Positions 8,902 to 16,925 of a stretch of DNA of 64,000 nt are shown here, in pieces. Under the pieces are notes generated by a model. It did no database searches, had not been told where the DNA came from, and was given only the letters and a program-made list of their open reading frames with translations. The position numbers and the translations under genes were made by a program. Numbering within the stretch: position 1 is the stretch's first letter; the number at the start of each line of letters is the position of its first letter. This DNA comes from Fidelibacterota bacterium SCGC AAA160-B08 (GTDB taxonomy: Bacteria; Fidelibacterota; Marinisomatia; Marinisomatales; Marinisomataceae): positions 7,067 through 71,066 of the forward strand of contig AQSD01000004.1 of NCBI GenBank assembly GCA_000402755.1. The letters are read 5' to 3'.

Positions 8902-9654
8902 ATGACTCATTTTATCTTTTTTCACGGGATTGGTATCAGATCTCCATTTTGGAACAGTATTGTTCCGAAGCTAGAAGAGAAATCTCTTAATTATTCATTG
9001 ATTGATTTAGATTTTTCTTCTCTTGATAATGCCTTCAAATCATCTAGAGCTTCCGTTAAAGGTATTATTAAAAAATATCCGGACAGAGATATTGTTATTA
9101 TTGGACATAGTTTGGGAGGTTTATTCGCAACCTACGTAGCTCAGTCTCTGGGTGATGATATACATAAATTAATCCTTATTGCGAGTGGGGTAGCACCTCC
9201 TAAAAAAAACTCTGCTAAGACTATTCCGCAAAAACAAATTAATGCTCTATATAAAGTCATTAAGAGGTTTGGAATGCAAATTATGTTTAAAGGTTATTTA
9301 CCCGACTGGTTAGCGCAATCAATGTTTTTTACGAAAAACACCCCAAAAGAGGTTCAAAGAGAGGTTTGGAAGAATGCTGTAAGGGAGAAACAAAGTTTCT
9401 TAATGGAGTCTTTTAAATCAAAAACAACATGGAATGATTATTTCAAAAGAGTGCATTTTAGCGGACCAGATAATGTTCTAGTTATCATTTGCGACAAAGA
9501 TAAATTGATTCCAAAACATGCATCTATTTATTTAAAAGATCACTTGAATGGATCTTATAAGGTGTATGAAGGTTGCGGGCATAACGATGTAGTAACATCA
9601 GAAAAGTTTAATAAAAAATTAGTAGATGATATAGTTCTATTTTCTTCTATATGA
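8902..9654 (+). CDS. Alpha/beta hydrolase
   Basis: Serine hydrolase of the alpha/beta fold, 250 residues, substrate unknown. The oxyanion region FFHGIG is at residues 7-12, the nucleophile elbow GHSLGG near 72, the acid is probably in ICDKDKLIP near 198, and the histidine is in GCGHND near 225, all in the expected order. No signal peptide is seen, so it is probably cytoplasmic. The start is the ATG at 8902 after the tRNA-Leu. An earlier GTG in the same frame lies inside the tRNA and is not credible. The short gap suggests co-transcription with the tRNAs. Confidence 0.87.
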   Translation: MTHFIFFHGIGIRSPFWNSIVPKLEEKSLNYSLIDLDFSSLDNAFKSSRASVKGIIKKYPDRDIVIIGHSLGGLFATYVAQSLGDDIHKLILIASGVAPPKKNSAKTIPQKQINALYKVIKRFGMQIMFKGYLPDWLAQSMFFTKNTPKEVQREVWKNAVREKQSFLMESFKSKTTWNDYFKRVHFSGPDNVLVIICDKDKLIPKHASIYLKDHLNGSYKVYEGCGHNDVVTSEKFNKKLVDDIVLFSSI

Positions 9655-9737
9655 TAAGATATAGCTATATACTAAACTATCACTTTAACTTCAATTAACT
9701 CTTGAATTGAGGTATTATAATCGGTAATATTAATTAA

Positions 9738-10148
9738 ATGAGACCATTTCACCTAGCTTTTCCAGTTACTGATTTAGACGCCACACGATCCTTCTATGTA
9801 GATATTTTACAATGCAATGTTGGCAGATCTTCTGACAAATGGATTGACTTTAACATGTTTGGTCATCAGGTAGTAGCTCATCTAGTGGATGCAAATGATC
9901 ACCCATCAACAAATAGTGTAGATGGAGATGATGTACCTGCGAGTCACTTTGGGGTTATTTTGACTATGGATCAATGGAATCAATTACGCGACCATTTAAA
10001 CAATTTTAACATTACATTTATTATTAAGCCAAAAATTCGTTTTAAAGGCGAGCCGGGAGAACAGGCTACTATGTTTTTTCTTGATCCTTCTGGGAATGCG
10101 CTTGAGTTTAAAGCTTTTAAGGATGACAAACAGATTTTTGCGACTTAA
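9738..10148 (+). CDS. VOC (glyoxalase/bleomycin resistance fold) family protein
   Basis: Small metalloenzyme-fold protein of 136 residues related to glyoxalase and extradiol dioxygenases. It has two beta-alpha-beta-beta-beta halves. The first begins FHLAFPVTDLDATRSFY and contains FGHQVVAHLV. The second begins near SHFGVILT and ends DPSGNALEFKAF. Likely metal ligands are His4, the His in VVAHLV or SHFG, and the Glu in LEFK. The actual substrate cannot be inferred. It starts at an ATG after an 83-base spacer and runs in the same direction as the next two genes. Confidence 0.88.
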   Translation: MRPFHLAFPVTDLDATRSFYVDILQCNVGRSSDKWIDFNMFGHQVVAHLVDANDHPSTNSVDGDDVPASHFGVILTMDQWNQLRDHLNNFNITFIIKPKIRFKGEPGEQATMFFLDPSGNALEFKAFKDDKQIFAT

Positions 10149-10162
10149 CTTATGGTACCAAT

Positions 10163-10855
10163 ATGCATATAGAACATTTTACTCCTGAGATTTTTGGAAC
10201 CTTCTGGTTGAGAGGAATCTTGTTCGTTATTTTCTTTATCTCAGCACTCTTTCTTATAGGAAAAAATAGTAGTAAAAAAACACAACTTTATATGCTCTAT
10301 GGAATGGGAATATATCAATTAGTATCCTCTATAGGATTAGACTTGGGTCGTATTGCAAATGGCACGTTTCTTTTATCTTCTCATTTACCACTCCAGATGT
10401 GTGGAATCACAGCTTATCTGTCTGGTATTATAGTATTTTATCGAAAACAATTTATTTTTGAGTTTTTATATTTTTGGGGGCTTGCAGGATTTATACATTC
10501 CGTTTTAACTCCAGAAATGACAACCGAAGTAAATACTTTTACTATTATTAACTACTATATTAGTCATGCATTAATTTTTGTTGTACCAGCGTGGTTGATG
10601 TTAATGATGGATATGAGATTAAAAGTAGGTTCTTGGTGGACTAACTTTCTGTATACCCAACCAATACTTATTTTTATAATGATCGTTAATTGGTTGGTGG
10701 GTGGAAATTATATGTATTTAGCAGAAGCTCCATTGGCTGAAAATCCATTAATATTCACGAGGGTATGGCCATGGTATATTTTGACATTTGAGTTCTTAGT
10801 GATTCCTCATTTTCTTCTATTCTACTATTTTGGAAAAAAAAGTTCTGCCAATTAA
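10163..10855 (+). CDS. TIGR02206-like integral membrane protein (YwaF type)
   Basis: 230-residue membrane protein with about six to seven hydrophobic segments. It resembles the TIGR02206/YwaF family in its features: HLPLQMCG in an early helix, WGLAGFIHSVLTPE, YYISHALIF and the WPWYILTFEF segment near the end. No biochemical role is established for the family. It lies 14 bases after the VOC gene and 3 bases before the CNNM-type gene, so it is probably part of a small operon. Confidence 0.8.
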   Translation: MHIEHFTPEIFGTFWLRGILFVIFFISALFLIGKNSSKKTQLYMLYGMGIYQLVSSIGLDLGRIANGTFLLSSHLPLQMCGITAYLSGIIVFYRKQFIFEFLYFWGLAGFIHSVLTPEMTTEVNTFTIINYYISHALIFVVPAWLMLMMDMRLKVGSWWTNFLYTQPILIFIMIVNWLVGGNYMYLAEAPLAENPLIFTRVWPWYILTFEFLVIPHFLLFYYFGKKSSAN

Positions 10856-10858
10856 AGT

Positions 10859-11866
10859 ATGAAATTATTAATCATCTATTTTTGTTTGGCAATAGTTCTG
10901 TCATTTATCTGTTCTTTGCTGGAAGCCATATTGCTTTCAACGCCTAATTCATACGCATCTATTCTTGCAAAACAAGATTATAAGGCTGGAGTAAGATTGG
11001 AAGAGTATAAGGAGAATATCAACAGACCATTAGCAGCCATTTTAACCTTAAATACTTTTTCTCACACAATAGGAGCAGCAGGTGTTGGTGCACAAGTCTT
11101 TCATTTGTTTGGGGAAGCTTATGTTGCAATAGCATCAGGGATATTAACTTTCTTGATTCTAGTTTTTTCTGAAATTATTCCTAAGACATTAGGCAGTACT
11201 TATTGGAGAGATTTAATTGGAAGGGCAACACTCATAATTCAATTTTTAATTGTTTTCACATATCCATTTGTTCTATTAGCTGAGTTCATATCAAATTTTG
11301 GATCAGATGAAAAATCTGTAACAAGAGAAGAAGTGATTGCTATGGCAGAAATGGCTGAAGATGAAGGAGTTTTTGAAGAACAAGAAACAGATTTAATTGA
11401 AAACACCTTACGCTTAAAAGATGTCAAAGTAAACGATGTCATGACTCCTAGAACAGTTGTATTTGCCTTAAATAAGGACATGACGGTCGGACAAGTACTC
11501 GATGAGCACAAGATATTAGATTTCACTAGAATACCGATTTTTGATACGGATTTGGACCATATAGTAGGTACAGTGAATCGATATGATATCGTCAATCGTC
11601 AAGCAGATGATCAATTCAGCACAAGAATGTCTGAAATATCAAAAGAAGTTCCATCAGTAAATGAAAATGACCCAGTAGATGAGGTGTTACGATTGTTTAT
11701 TCAAAAGAGATATCATTTAGCCTTAGTTGTTAATAATAACAACACCCTTACAGGTTTAGTTACTCTTGAAGATGCTATCGAAACATTGCTAGGCGAAGAA
11801 ATCGTGGACGAGCATGATTCAGTAGTGGATATGAGAGATTTAGCTAAATCACAGAATAATAATTAA
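10859..11866 (+). CDS. CNNM/CorC-type transporter-like protein (DUF21 plus CBS pair)
   Basis: Hemolysin-family protein of 335 residues. An N-terminal DUF21/CNNM membrane domain (about 1-150, four hydrophobic segments, FSEIIPKTLG near its end) is joined through the acidic helix EEVIAMAEMAEDEGVFE to two CBS domains (about 185-310; VMTPRTVVFAL and TGLVTLEDAIETLLGEEI). CNNM-type proteins are linked to Mg2+ and other cation transport. The C-terminal CorC_HlyC domain found in longer relatives is missing, so this is a short form. Confidence 0.88.
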   Translation: MKLLIIYFCLAIVLSFICSLLEAILLSTPNSYASILAKQDYKAGVRLEEYKENINRPLAAILTLNTFSHTIGAAGVGAQVFHLFGEAYVAIASGILTFLILVFSEIIPKTLGSTYWRDLIGRATLIIQFLIVFTYPFVLLAEFISNFGSDEKSVTREEVIAMAEMAEDEGVFEEQETDLIENTLRLKDVKVNDVMTPRTVVFALNKDMTVGQVLDEHKILDFTRIPIFDTDLDHIVGTVNRYDIVNRQADDQFSTRMSEISKEVPSVNENDPVDEVLRLFIQKRYHLALVVNNNNTLTGLVTLEDAIETLLGEEIVDEHDSVVDMRDLAKSQNNN

Positions 11867-11909
11867 TTATTTGAGTTTTTGATTTAGTACGTTAACTTCT
11901 TCACCAGTT

Positions 11910-12383
11910 ATGGCTAAAAAACAAACATTTACTTCAAAGTTAGGCAAAGACGAAAAGAGCTTTAAATTTGTCAAACATATCAAGACAGTTACATCTGAGC
12001 AATCTGGACATATAAAATTTATTGCTAATATGGTTCGTCTTGAGGAAACTGAAAACATTGATCAAGCTTTGAAACGTATGGAAGAAGAAGCTTCTGTAAC
12101 GTTAGCGTTCGGTGAAAGTACCGATACTGAAGAAGTTGTAACTGAAGAAACACCAGCTGAGGAAACACCAGCTGAAGAAACTCAAGAAGAAGCATCTACT
12201 GATAAAGAAACCCCAGTAGAAGATGCTCCAACCGAAGAAGCGCCTGCTGAAGAAGAAATTCCAGCAGAAGATGCTCCAACCGAAGAAGCGCCTGCTGAAG
12301 AAGAAATTTCAGCAGAACAATCTTCCGAATCGGTACCTGAAGAAGATTCAGCTAAACAAGCTGATGAATCCTCCAAAGAATAA
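11910..12383 (+). CDS. Small basic-head protein with acidic low-complexity tail
   Basis: 157 residues, function unknown. The first 65 residues are basic and mixed in composition (MAKKQTFTSKLGK, FKFVKHIKTV, IKFIANMVRLEE) and look folded. The rest is an extremely Glu/Ala/Pro/Thr-rich tail with ETPAE and APTEEAPAEEE repeats, probably disordered. The tail contains a 48-bp tandem duplication encoding 16 residues. There is no signal peptide or Cys. The tRNA-Ser follows 9 bases after the stop. It could be a nucleic-acid-associated or ribosome-associated protein, but this is a guess from charge alone. Confidence 0.7.
   Translation: MAKKQTFTSKLGKDEKSFKFVKHIKTVTSEQSGHIKFIANMVRLEETENIDQALKRMEEEASVTLAFGESTDTEEVVTEETPAEETPAEETQEEASTDKETPVEDAPTEEAPAEEEIPAEDAPTEEAPAEEEISAEQSSESVPEEDSAKQADESSKE
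12219..12314 (+). repeat. 48-bp tandem repeat, two copies, in the acidic tail
   Basis: 12219-12266 and 12267-12314 are near-identical 48-base units encoding EDAPTEEAPAEEEIPA and the same peptide with one I-P to I-S change. The period is a multiple of three, so the frame is kept. It probably arose by slippage or unequal crossover and may vary in copy number between strains. Confidence 0.9.
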
Positions 12384-12392
12384 TTAATTATT

Positions 12393-12478
12393 GGAGAGGT
12401 GGCCGAGTGGTTTAAGGCGCACGCTTGGAAAGCGTGTAAGGTTAATAGCTTTCGCAGGTTCGAATCCTGTCCTCTCCG
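12393..12478 (+). tRNA. tRNA-Ser (GGA)
   Basis: Class II tRNA. Acceptor GGAGAGG pairs with CCTCTCC, anticodon stem CACGC/GCGTG encloses TTGGAAA (anticodon GGA), the long variable arm contains TAATAGCTTTCGC, and the discriminator is G as expected for Ser. No full CCA is encoded. It is placed 9 bases after the acidic-tail gene and 11 bases before the DUF2805 gene. Confidence 0.96.
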
Positions 12479-12489
12479 CAAGCATTTAT

Positions 12490-12729
12490 ATGAACACAAC
12501 TTTACAAATCAAAGATATAGATAGAATTATTGAAATGGCCTGGGAAGATAGAACGCCATTTGAAGCTATTGAGTATCAGTTTGGATTAAAGGAAAATGGT
12601 GTTCGCAAGATAATGAGAGATACTCTCAAGAGAAGTTCTTTTAAATTATGGAGAGAACGAGTCAAAGGAAGAAAGACAAAGCATCTCATAACATCGAAAT
12701 CAACAAGATTTAAATCAAAGAATCAGTAA
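12490..12729 (+). CDS. TIGR03643/DUF2805 family protein
   Basis: 79-residue small basic protein matching the DUF2805/TIGR03643 pattern: IDRIIEMAWEDRTPFEAIEYQFGL, a helix-turn-helix-like stretch ending VRKIMRDTLK, then SSFKLWRERVKGRKTKH. The role is unknown; in marine bacteria the family is often seen near cryptochrome/photolyase genes, but none is visible here. The ATG at 12490 is used because earlier in-frame codons lie within the tRNA. The C-terminus is very Lys/Arg/Ser-rich. Confidence 0.85.
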   Translation: MNTTLQIKDIDRIIEMAWEDRTPFEAIEYQFGLKENGVRKIMRDTLKRSSFKLWRERVKGRKTKHLITSKSTRFKSKNQ

Positions 12730-12750
12730 ATAAAACCAAGGATATAAATT

Positions 12751-12906
12751 ATGAAAGAATTTAACAGCGAAGAAAAAATGTTAGGTATTGGTATTGGCTT
12801 AACTTTCGGTGTCGTATTTGGTGTACTGATAGATAATGTAGGACTAGGTATAAGTTTAGGTCTTGCTATCGGTGCAGGTGTAGGACAATATTTTAAAAAA
12901 AAATGA
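12751..12906 (+). CDS. Small glycine-zipper membrane protein
   Basis: A 51-codon ORF with ATG at 12751 and TGA at 12904-12906, 21 bases after the previous stop and preceded by a CAAGGA ribosome-site-like sequence. The peptide has a short charged head (MKEFNSEEK), then two hydrophobic stretches rich in spaced glycines (GIGIGLTFGVVFGV and GLGISLGLAIGAGVG) and a KKK tail, typical of small two-helix or hairpin membrane proteins. Function is unknown. Confidence 0.75.
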   Translation: MKEFNSEEKMLGIGIGLTFGVVFGVLIDNVGLGISLGLAIGAGVGQYFKKK

Positions 12907-12953
12907 TAATTAATTTTAAAGAAATTAAAAAAAATCATTACTAAGTTTTGTAT

Positions 12954-13385
12954 ATGAAAAATATAATCCCAATCCTATTTCTATCATTAGTTTTTGCACA
13001 GGACAGTGTTTACGATAAAATAGTTGAAGATCACAATAAAGCTGTACAGGATATTTTTGATGAACAAATCGTAGAGCAAAATAAACAACTAGAGCGTATT
13101 TTAGCTAAGGAAGACTATAGCACACTAACAACTCAAGCATATAGTAGCGCCTTAGGTTTTTTTGCATCTTATGCAACAGAGAGTCCTATTCCTTGGATAA
13201 TTGGCTCTACTATAGTACCTCTTATGAAGATACGAAAAATTAATAAGAGCAATGACTCTATAGAGCTTAAAAATGAAAGAAAAAAAAGAGTTAAAAGAAA
13301 TGTGCAATTGGGATCTATTCCTTTTTTAAAGTGGTATATCATATTATTCCGAACACCTAAAGCAATAATTGATAATATTTCTTAG
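12954..13385 (+). CDS. Hypothetical exported protein
   Basis: 143 residues with a clear signal peptide (MKNIIPILFLSLVFAQ, likely cleaved after the Ala-Gln). This is followed by a charged helical region with heptad-like spacing (IVEDHNKAVQDIFDEQIVEQNKQLERIL), a hydrophobic middle (ALGFFASYAT and WIIGSTIVPLM) and a basic C-terminus. I do not recognise a family. An in-frame TTG two codons earlier is possible, but the ATG gives a standard signal sequence. Confidence 0.65.
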   Translation: MKNIIPILFLSLVFAQDSVYDKIVEDHNKAVQDIFDEQIVEQNKQLERILAKEDYSTLTTQAYSSALGFFASYATESPIPWIIGSTIVPLMKIRKINKSNDSIELKNERKKRVKRNVQLGSIPFLKWYIILFRTPKAIIDNIS

Positions 13386-13443
13386 TGAATAATCTTAAAA
13401 TTGAGAGATTGGGGATTATTATTGACTCTAAGATGTCAGGCCT

Positions 13444-13971
13444 ATGAAAAAAGTAATTATTGGCTCAAAGAACCCAATTAAGATCAATGCTACAAAATTA
13501 GCATTTGAGCAGATGTTTCCAGAACAGATTTTTGAATTTAATGGAGTGAATGTTTCCTCCAATGTCGACGATCAACCTTCTACGGACAGTGAAACCTTAG
13601 ATGGTGCTAAGAATCGTTCTAATAATGTAAAAATAGAATGTCCAGATGCAGACTATTGGGTTGGTATAGAAGGTGGTATTGAAAAGAAAGACCATCAGAC
13701 CGAAGTATTTGCTTGGATGTTTATTCAGTCTAGTACGATAGAAAGTAAATCACGTACTGCTACCTTTAATTTACCAAAAAAAATTAGTGAATTAATTGAT
13801 TCTGGTATGGAGCTAGGTGATGCAGATGATATTGTATTTAATCGCAAGAATTCAAAACAAAATAATGGGGCGGTAGGTATTTTAACTGGAAACTTAATTG
13901 ATAGAGAAAAATACTATACCCATGCTATTATCATGGCATTGATTCCGTTTAATAATATGGACCTTTACTAA
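13444..13971 (+). CDS. yjjX: Inosine/xanthosine triphosphatase (YjjX family)
   Basis: House-cleaning NTPase that hydrolyses non-canonical ITP and XTP, cytoplasmic. The 175 residues contain the family blocks IIGSKNPIKINATKLAF at the N-terminus, VSSNVDDQPSTDSETLDGA with the NRSNN helix, YWVGIEGGIE and a late DADDIVFN and NNGAVGILT region. Length agrees with YjjX. Gly and Asp positions that bind the triphosphate in the ITPase fold are kept. It stands alone with 58-base and 19-base flanks. Confidence 0.9.
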   Translation: MKKVIIGSKNPIKINATKLAFEQMFPEQIFEFNGVNVSSNVDDQPSTDSETLDGAKNRSNNVKIECPDADYWVGIEGGIEKKDHQTEVFAWMFIQSSTIESKSRTATFNLPKKISELIDSGMELGDADDIVFNRKNSKQNNGAVGILTGNLIDREKYYTHAIIMALIPFNNMDLY

Positions 13972-13990
13972 AAAGTATTTATATTTCGTC

Positions 13991-14179
13991 ATGTTTAAAG
14001 TACTCTCAGAACTGCGATCTAATACAAAAAAGCTTGGACTTAAAGCTGCTATCAAAATGATGTTTAAGCAATATGGCTGGAAAGTTGGAATGGCTATTTT
14101 TATGTACTACTTAATTCGAGATGTAACTCTTTATATTATTCTACCGTATCTCATCATGAAAGGTTTCTTTTCAGGATAA
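13991..14179 (+). CDS. Small single-helix membrane protein
   Basis: 62 residues with a basic amphipathic head (about 1-32) and one hydrophobic stretch near 34-58 containing YYLIRDVTLYIILPYLIM. No family is recognised. It is 4 bases upstream of another membrane protein, so the two probably form a unit. Confidence 0.6.
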   Translation: MFKVLSELRSNTKKLGLKAAIKMMFKQYGWKVGMAIFMYYLIRDVTLYIILPYLIMKGFFSG

Positions 14180-14183
14180 TATT

Positions 14184-14609
14184 ATGAAAGTACCTACAAT
14201 ACTCAGAAAGTGGCTTGTATTTCACTTTTACTTCGATTATGCGGTTGCTATACCCATATTCATTGGCGCAGAGCAAATCCCCGTTTTTTTTCCTGAGTAC
14301 CCATTAGATACTGTATCGCTGAGAATTGTAGCAGCAGCATTGTTTGGTATAGGATTTAGCTCGCTTCAAGCTTCAGAGTTAGATTATCCTAGCATGGTTA
14401 AAAAATTACGTTGGGCAGTCATTTGGTCTGGAACTGCATGGTTGGGTATTTTGATATCACTTTTAAATGGAGGACATCCACTCAATTGGCCTTTCTTTAT
14501 AGTCTTTATCCTGTTTAATGTACTATGGTCTTATTATGCATATAAACTAGGATCGTTTAATAATTTCTTTGGTAGTGTTAAGAAGTTATTGTTCTTTGAT
14601 TTTGACTAA
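14184..14609 (+). CDS. Hypothetical four-helix membrane protein
   Basis: 141 residues with hydrophobic segments near 14-35, 45-65, 72-95 and 99-120, and basic intervening loops. It ends in KKLLFFDFD. It resembles small DUF-type integral membrane proteins with a WSGTAWLGILISLL helix, but I cannot place it in a named family. The 3' end is 3 bases from the convergent yceI-like gene. Confidence 0.65.
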   Translation: MKVPTILRKWLVFHFYFDYAVAIPIFIGAEQIPVFFPEYPLDTVSLRIVAAALFGIGFSSLQASELDYPSMVKKLRWAVIWSGTAWLGILISLLNGGHPLNWPFFIVFILFNVLWSYYAYKLGSFNNFFGSVKKLLFFDFD

Positions 14610-14612
14610 ATA

Positions 14613-15332
14613 TTATCTTTCAAGAATACCTGGCATAGACACTATATTAAACTTTACTTCAATTTGATCTTTAATAACCTTATCCATTGTAGTTTTTTTG
14701 GTAGTTTGCATATCATTCCAAAAAGATTGAGCGTCATCTAATTTCATTTCAGAACGGTATTGAACACCAAAATCTATTCGATTAAATTTCATAGTTCCAG
14801 ATGCAGATTTAATATCAGATCCTAGATCTACAAGAGCTGTAAATATAACAGGCTTTGTAACAGATTTAATGGTTAAGTCTCCAGAAATTTCCATATTATA
14901 TTTTCCATTAGATTGTTTTTCTAAGATTTTTGAATTTTTAATCTTCAAAGAAGCTACAGGAAAGCGCTCAACATCAAAAAAGTCTTGGCTTCTTAGGTGC
15001 CCAATTAAGTACTCTTTTTTACTATCCGAAAGATCAATGTTTGTCATAGATATCATATTAATTACAATACTTCCAGATATTTTATTGCCTTCATTTAAAT
15101 AAATATTTCCAGACTTTAATTTTAAATTTCCACTATGATTTTTGTTAACAACCTTTAGCCCACCTTTCCATTCCAGGCTACTAGTTCTGCTATTTATAAT
15201 GATAGTTGGGGCAGCACTAGCTTTGCGTTCAACTTGTTTTTGCTGCCCAATACTTTTAAGAGTTTCTCTGTTATTTGTTGACTGCGCCATTAGTGGAATC
15301 GTAAGGCATAGTATCAATAATATTTTTTTCAT
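14613..15332 (-). CDS. YceI-family exported protein
   Basis: 239 residues with signal peptide MKKILLILCLTIPLMAQ. The YceI lipocalin-like beta-barrel then occupies about 45-235: SSLEWKG, NHSGNLKLKSG, HLRSQDFFDVERFP, ISGDLTIKSVTKPV and KFNRIDFGVQY. Family members bind isoprenoid or other long lipids in the periplasm. A ribosome site AAGGAC precedes the ATG. It is monocistronic and divergent from tRNA-Ser(UGA). Confidence 0.9.
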   Translation of the reverse strand: MKKILLILCLTIPLMAQSTNNRETLKSIGQQKQVERKASAAPTIIINSRTSSLEWKGGLKVVNKNHSGNLKLKSGNIYLNEGNKISGSIVINMISMTNIDLSDSKKEYLIGHLRSQDFFDVERFPVASLKIKNSKILEKQSNGKYNMEISGDLTIKSVTKPVIFTALVDLGSDIKSASGTMKFNRIDFGVQYRSEMKLDDAQSFWNDMQTTKKTTMDKVIKDQIEVKFNIVSMPGILER

Positions 15333-15427
15333 TAAAGTCCTTTGTTTGCTTTTAAAGTTTTATCTAATAAATTGGTGAGCAAAAAATTACTATATATATA
15401 CAATTCATACAATTAAATTTAATATCA

Positions 15428-15514
15428 GGAGGCGTGGCAGAGCGGTTGAATGCACTAGTCTTGAAAACTAGCAAGGGTGAAAGCCCTTCAGAGGTTCGAA
15501 TCCTCTCGCCTCCG
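15428..15514 (+). tRNA. tRNA-Ser (UGA)
   Basis: Class II tRNA. Acceptor GGAGGCG pairs with CGCCTCC, anticodon stem CTAGT/ACTAG encloses CTTGAAA (anticodon TGA), it has a long variable arm, and the discriminator is G. The next gene's ATG follows only two bases later. Confidence 0.96.
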
Positions 15515-15516
15515 CA

Positions 15517-16923
15517 ATGAATAAGCCTATTGTCAGATTTGCTCCAAGCCCGACAGGGTACCTACATATTGGTGGAGCAAGAACAGCTCTTTTTAATTGG
15601 TTGTACGCTAAGAAAAATGGCGGAAAATTCCTTCTTAGGATTGAAGATACTGATTTAGAAAGATCAAAATCAGAGTATATTGATCAAATTACAGACGCCT
15701 TAAGTTGGTTAGGATTTGATTGGGATGATAATATTGTCCTGCAATCAAATAATAAATCACGTCATCAAGAAGTTATAAATCAAATGATTCAATCAGGAAC
15801 AGCTTATAGGTGTTTCTTGTCAAAAGAAGAGCTAGATGCATTGCGCACAGATTCAGAAAAAAAGAAAGAATTATTTCGAGTTCCAAAAACATATAGAGAC
15901 TATTCGCTGGAGCAACAACAAGTATTGATAGATCAAGGTAAGTCATCTACAGTTCGTTTAAAAATACCGGATGGTATAACCGAATTTACAGACTTGGTAT
16001 ATGGAAATATTAAAGTGAATAATAAAGAATTGGATGACTTCATTATTGCAAGATCTGATGGATCTCCAACTTATAATTTTGTTGTAGCTATAGATGACTC
16101 TGATATGAACATTTCTCATGTGATAAGAGGGGATGATCATTTAGCGAATACACCAAAACAAATACTAGTTTATAATGCATTAGGATTGACGTTACCTACA
16201 TTTGCTCACATGCCTATGATTTTAGGTTCTGATAAGAAAAGATTGAGCAAAAGACATGCAGCTACTAATGTCCAAGAGTATAGAGAAAAAGGATTTACTG
16301 CTACAGCAATGATTAACTACCTTTCTTTATTAGGTTGGAATCCAGATTCAGATCAAGAAATATTCAACGTAGCTGACTTGATAAGTGCTTTTAATTTCAA
16401 TCAAGTTCAGAAAAAGCCAGCTACCTTTGATGAAAAGAAATTATTATGGGTTTCTGGTCAACAGATGGCCACTATGAATACTAAAGTCGCTATAAGTGAA
16501 CTTGAGTCTTTGAGCGATAAATGGGGATTAAATCAAGACCTTAAGTATAAAAATAATGTGGTTGATTTAATCAAAGATAGATCAAAAACATTAAATGATT
16601 TAATTGAGATTTCAGATGTATTCTTTCAGGACGATATTATATACGATAAAGATATGAGTCTGAAGATACTAGATGAAAGTTCTGTACAAATACTAACAGA
16701 CCTATATGAAGCTTTAAAAATAGAGGAGGGTTGGAAAAAAGATATACTTGAATCTATTTTTGACAATCTAATGACTCAGCATGAATTAGGATTAGGAAAA
16801 CTTATTAAACCAGTACGATTTGCATTAACAGGTCTTGGTTATGGACCCGGAATATTTGATATGATGCTTTTGCTTGGAAAAGATAGATGTTTGCTTCGCT
16901 TATCGGGAGCACTTAAGTTATAG
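15517..16923 (+). CDS. gltX: Glutamyl-tRNA synthetase
   Basis: Class I aminoacyl-tRNA synthetase, 468 residues, charging tRNA-Glu (and perhaps tRNA-Gln if the cell uses the GatCAB route). The HIGH signature is in SPTGYLHIGGARTALFNWL near 10-28 and the KMSKS-type loop is SDKKRLSKRH near 242. A C-terminal anticodon-binding helical region is present. It begins two bases after the tRNA-Ser, so no ribosome binding site can exist outside the tRNA sequence. The mRNA is probably leaderless after tRNA 3' processing. Confidence 0.95.
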   Translation: MNKPIVRFAPSPTGYLHIGGARTALFNWLYAKKNGGKFLLRIEDTDLERSKSEYIDQITDALSWLGFDWDDNIVLQSNNKSRHQEVINQMIQSGTAYRCFLSKEELDALRTDSEKKKELFRVPKTYRDYSLEQQQVLIDQGKSSTVRLKIPDGITEFTDLVYGNIKVNNKELDDFIIARSDGSPTYNFVVAIDDSDMNISHVIRGDDHLANTPKQILVYNALGLTLPTFAHMPMILGSDKKRLSKRHAATNVQEYREKGFTATAMINYLSLLGWNPDSDQEIFNVADLISAFNFNQVQKKPATFDEKKLLWVSGQQMATMNTKVAISELESLSDKWGLNQDLKYKNNVVDLIKDRSKTLNDLIEISDVFFQDDIIYDKDMSLKILDESSVQILTDLYEALKIEEGWKKDILESIFDNLMTQHELGLGKLIKPVRFALTGLGYGPGIFDMMLLLGKDRCLLRLSGALKL

Positions 16924-16925
16924 CG

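Noticed and set aside
9680..9715. Inverted repeat TCAATT/AATTGA before the VOC gene
   Set aside because: Only six A-T-rich pairs with an 8-base loop; expected by chance in such sequence.
12391..12489. Upstream start for the DUF2805 gene
   Set aside because: It reads through the whole tRNA-Ser; the family begins at the ATG at 12490.
12182..12499. Long - strand ORF opposite the acidic-tail gene and tRNA-Ser
   Set aside because: It is the antisense of low-complexity GAA/GCT repeats, which are automatically open on the other strand; it also runs across the tRNA.
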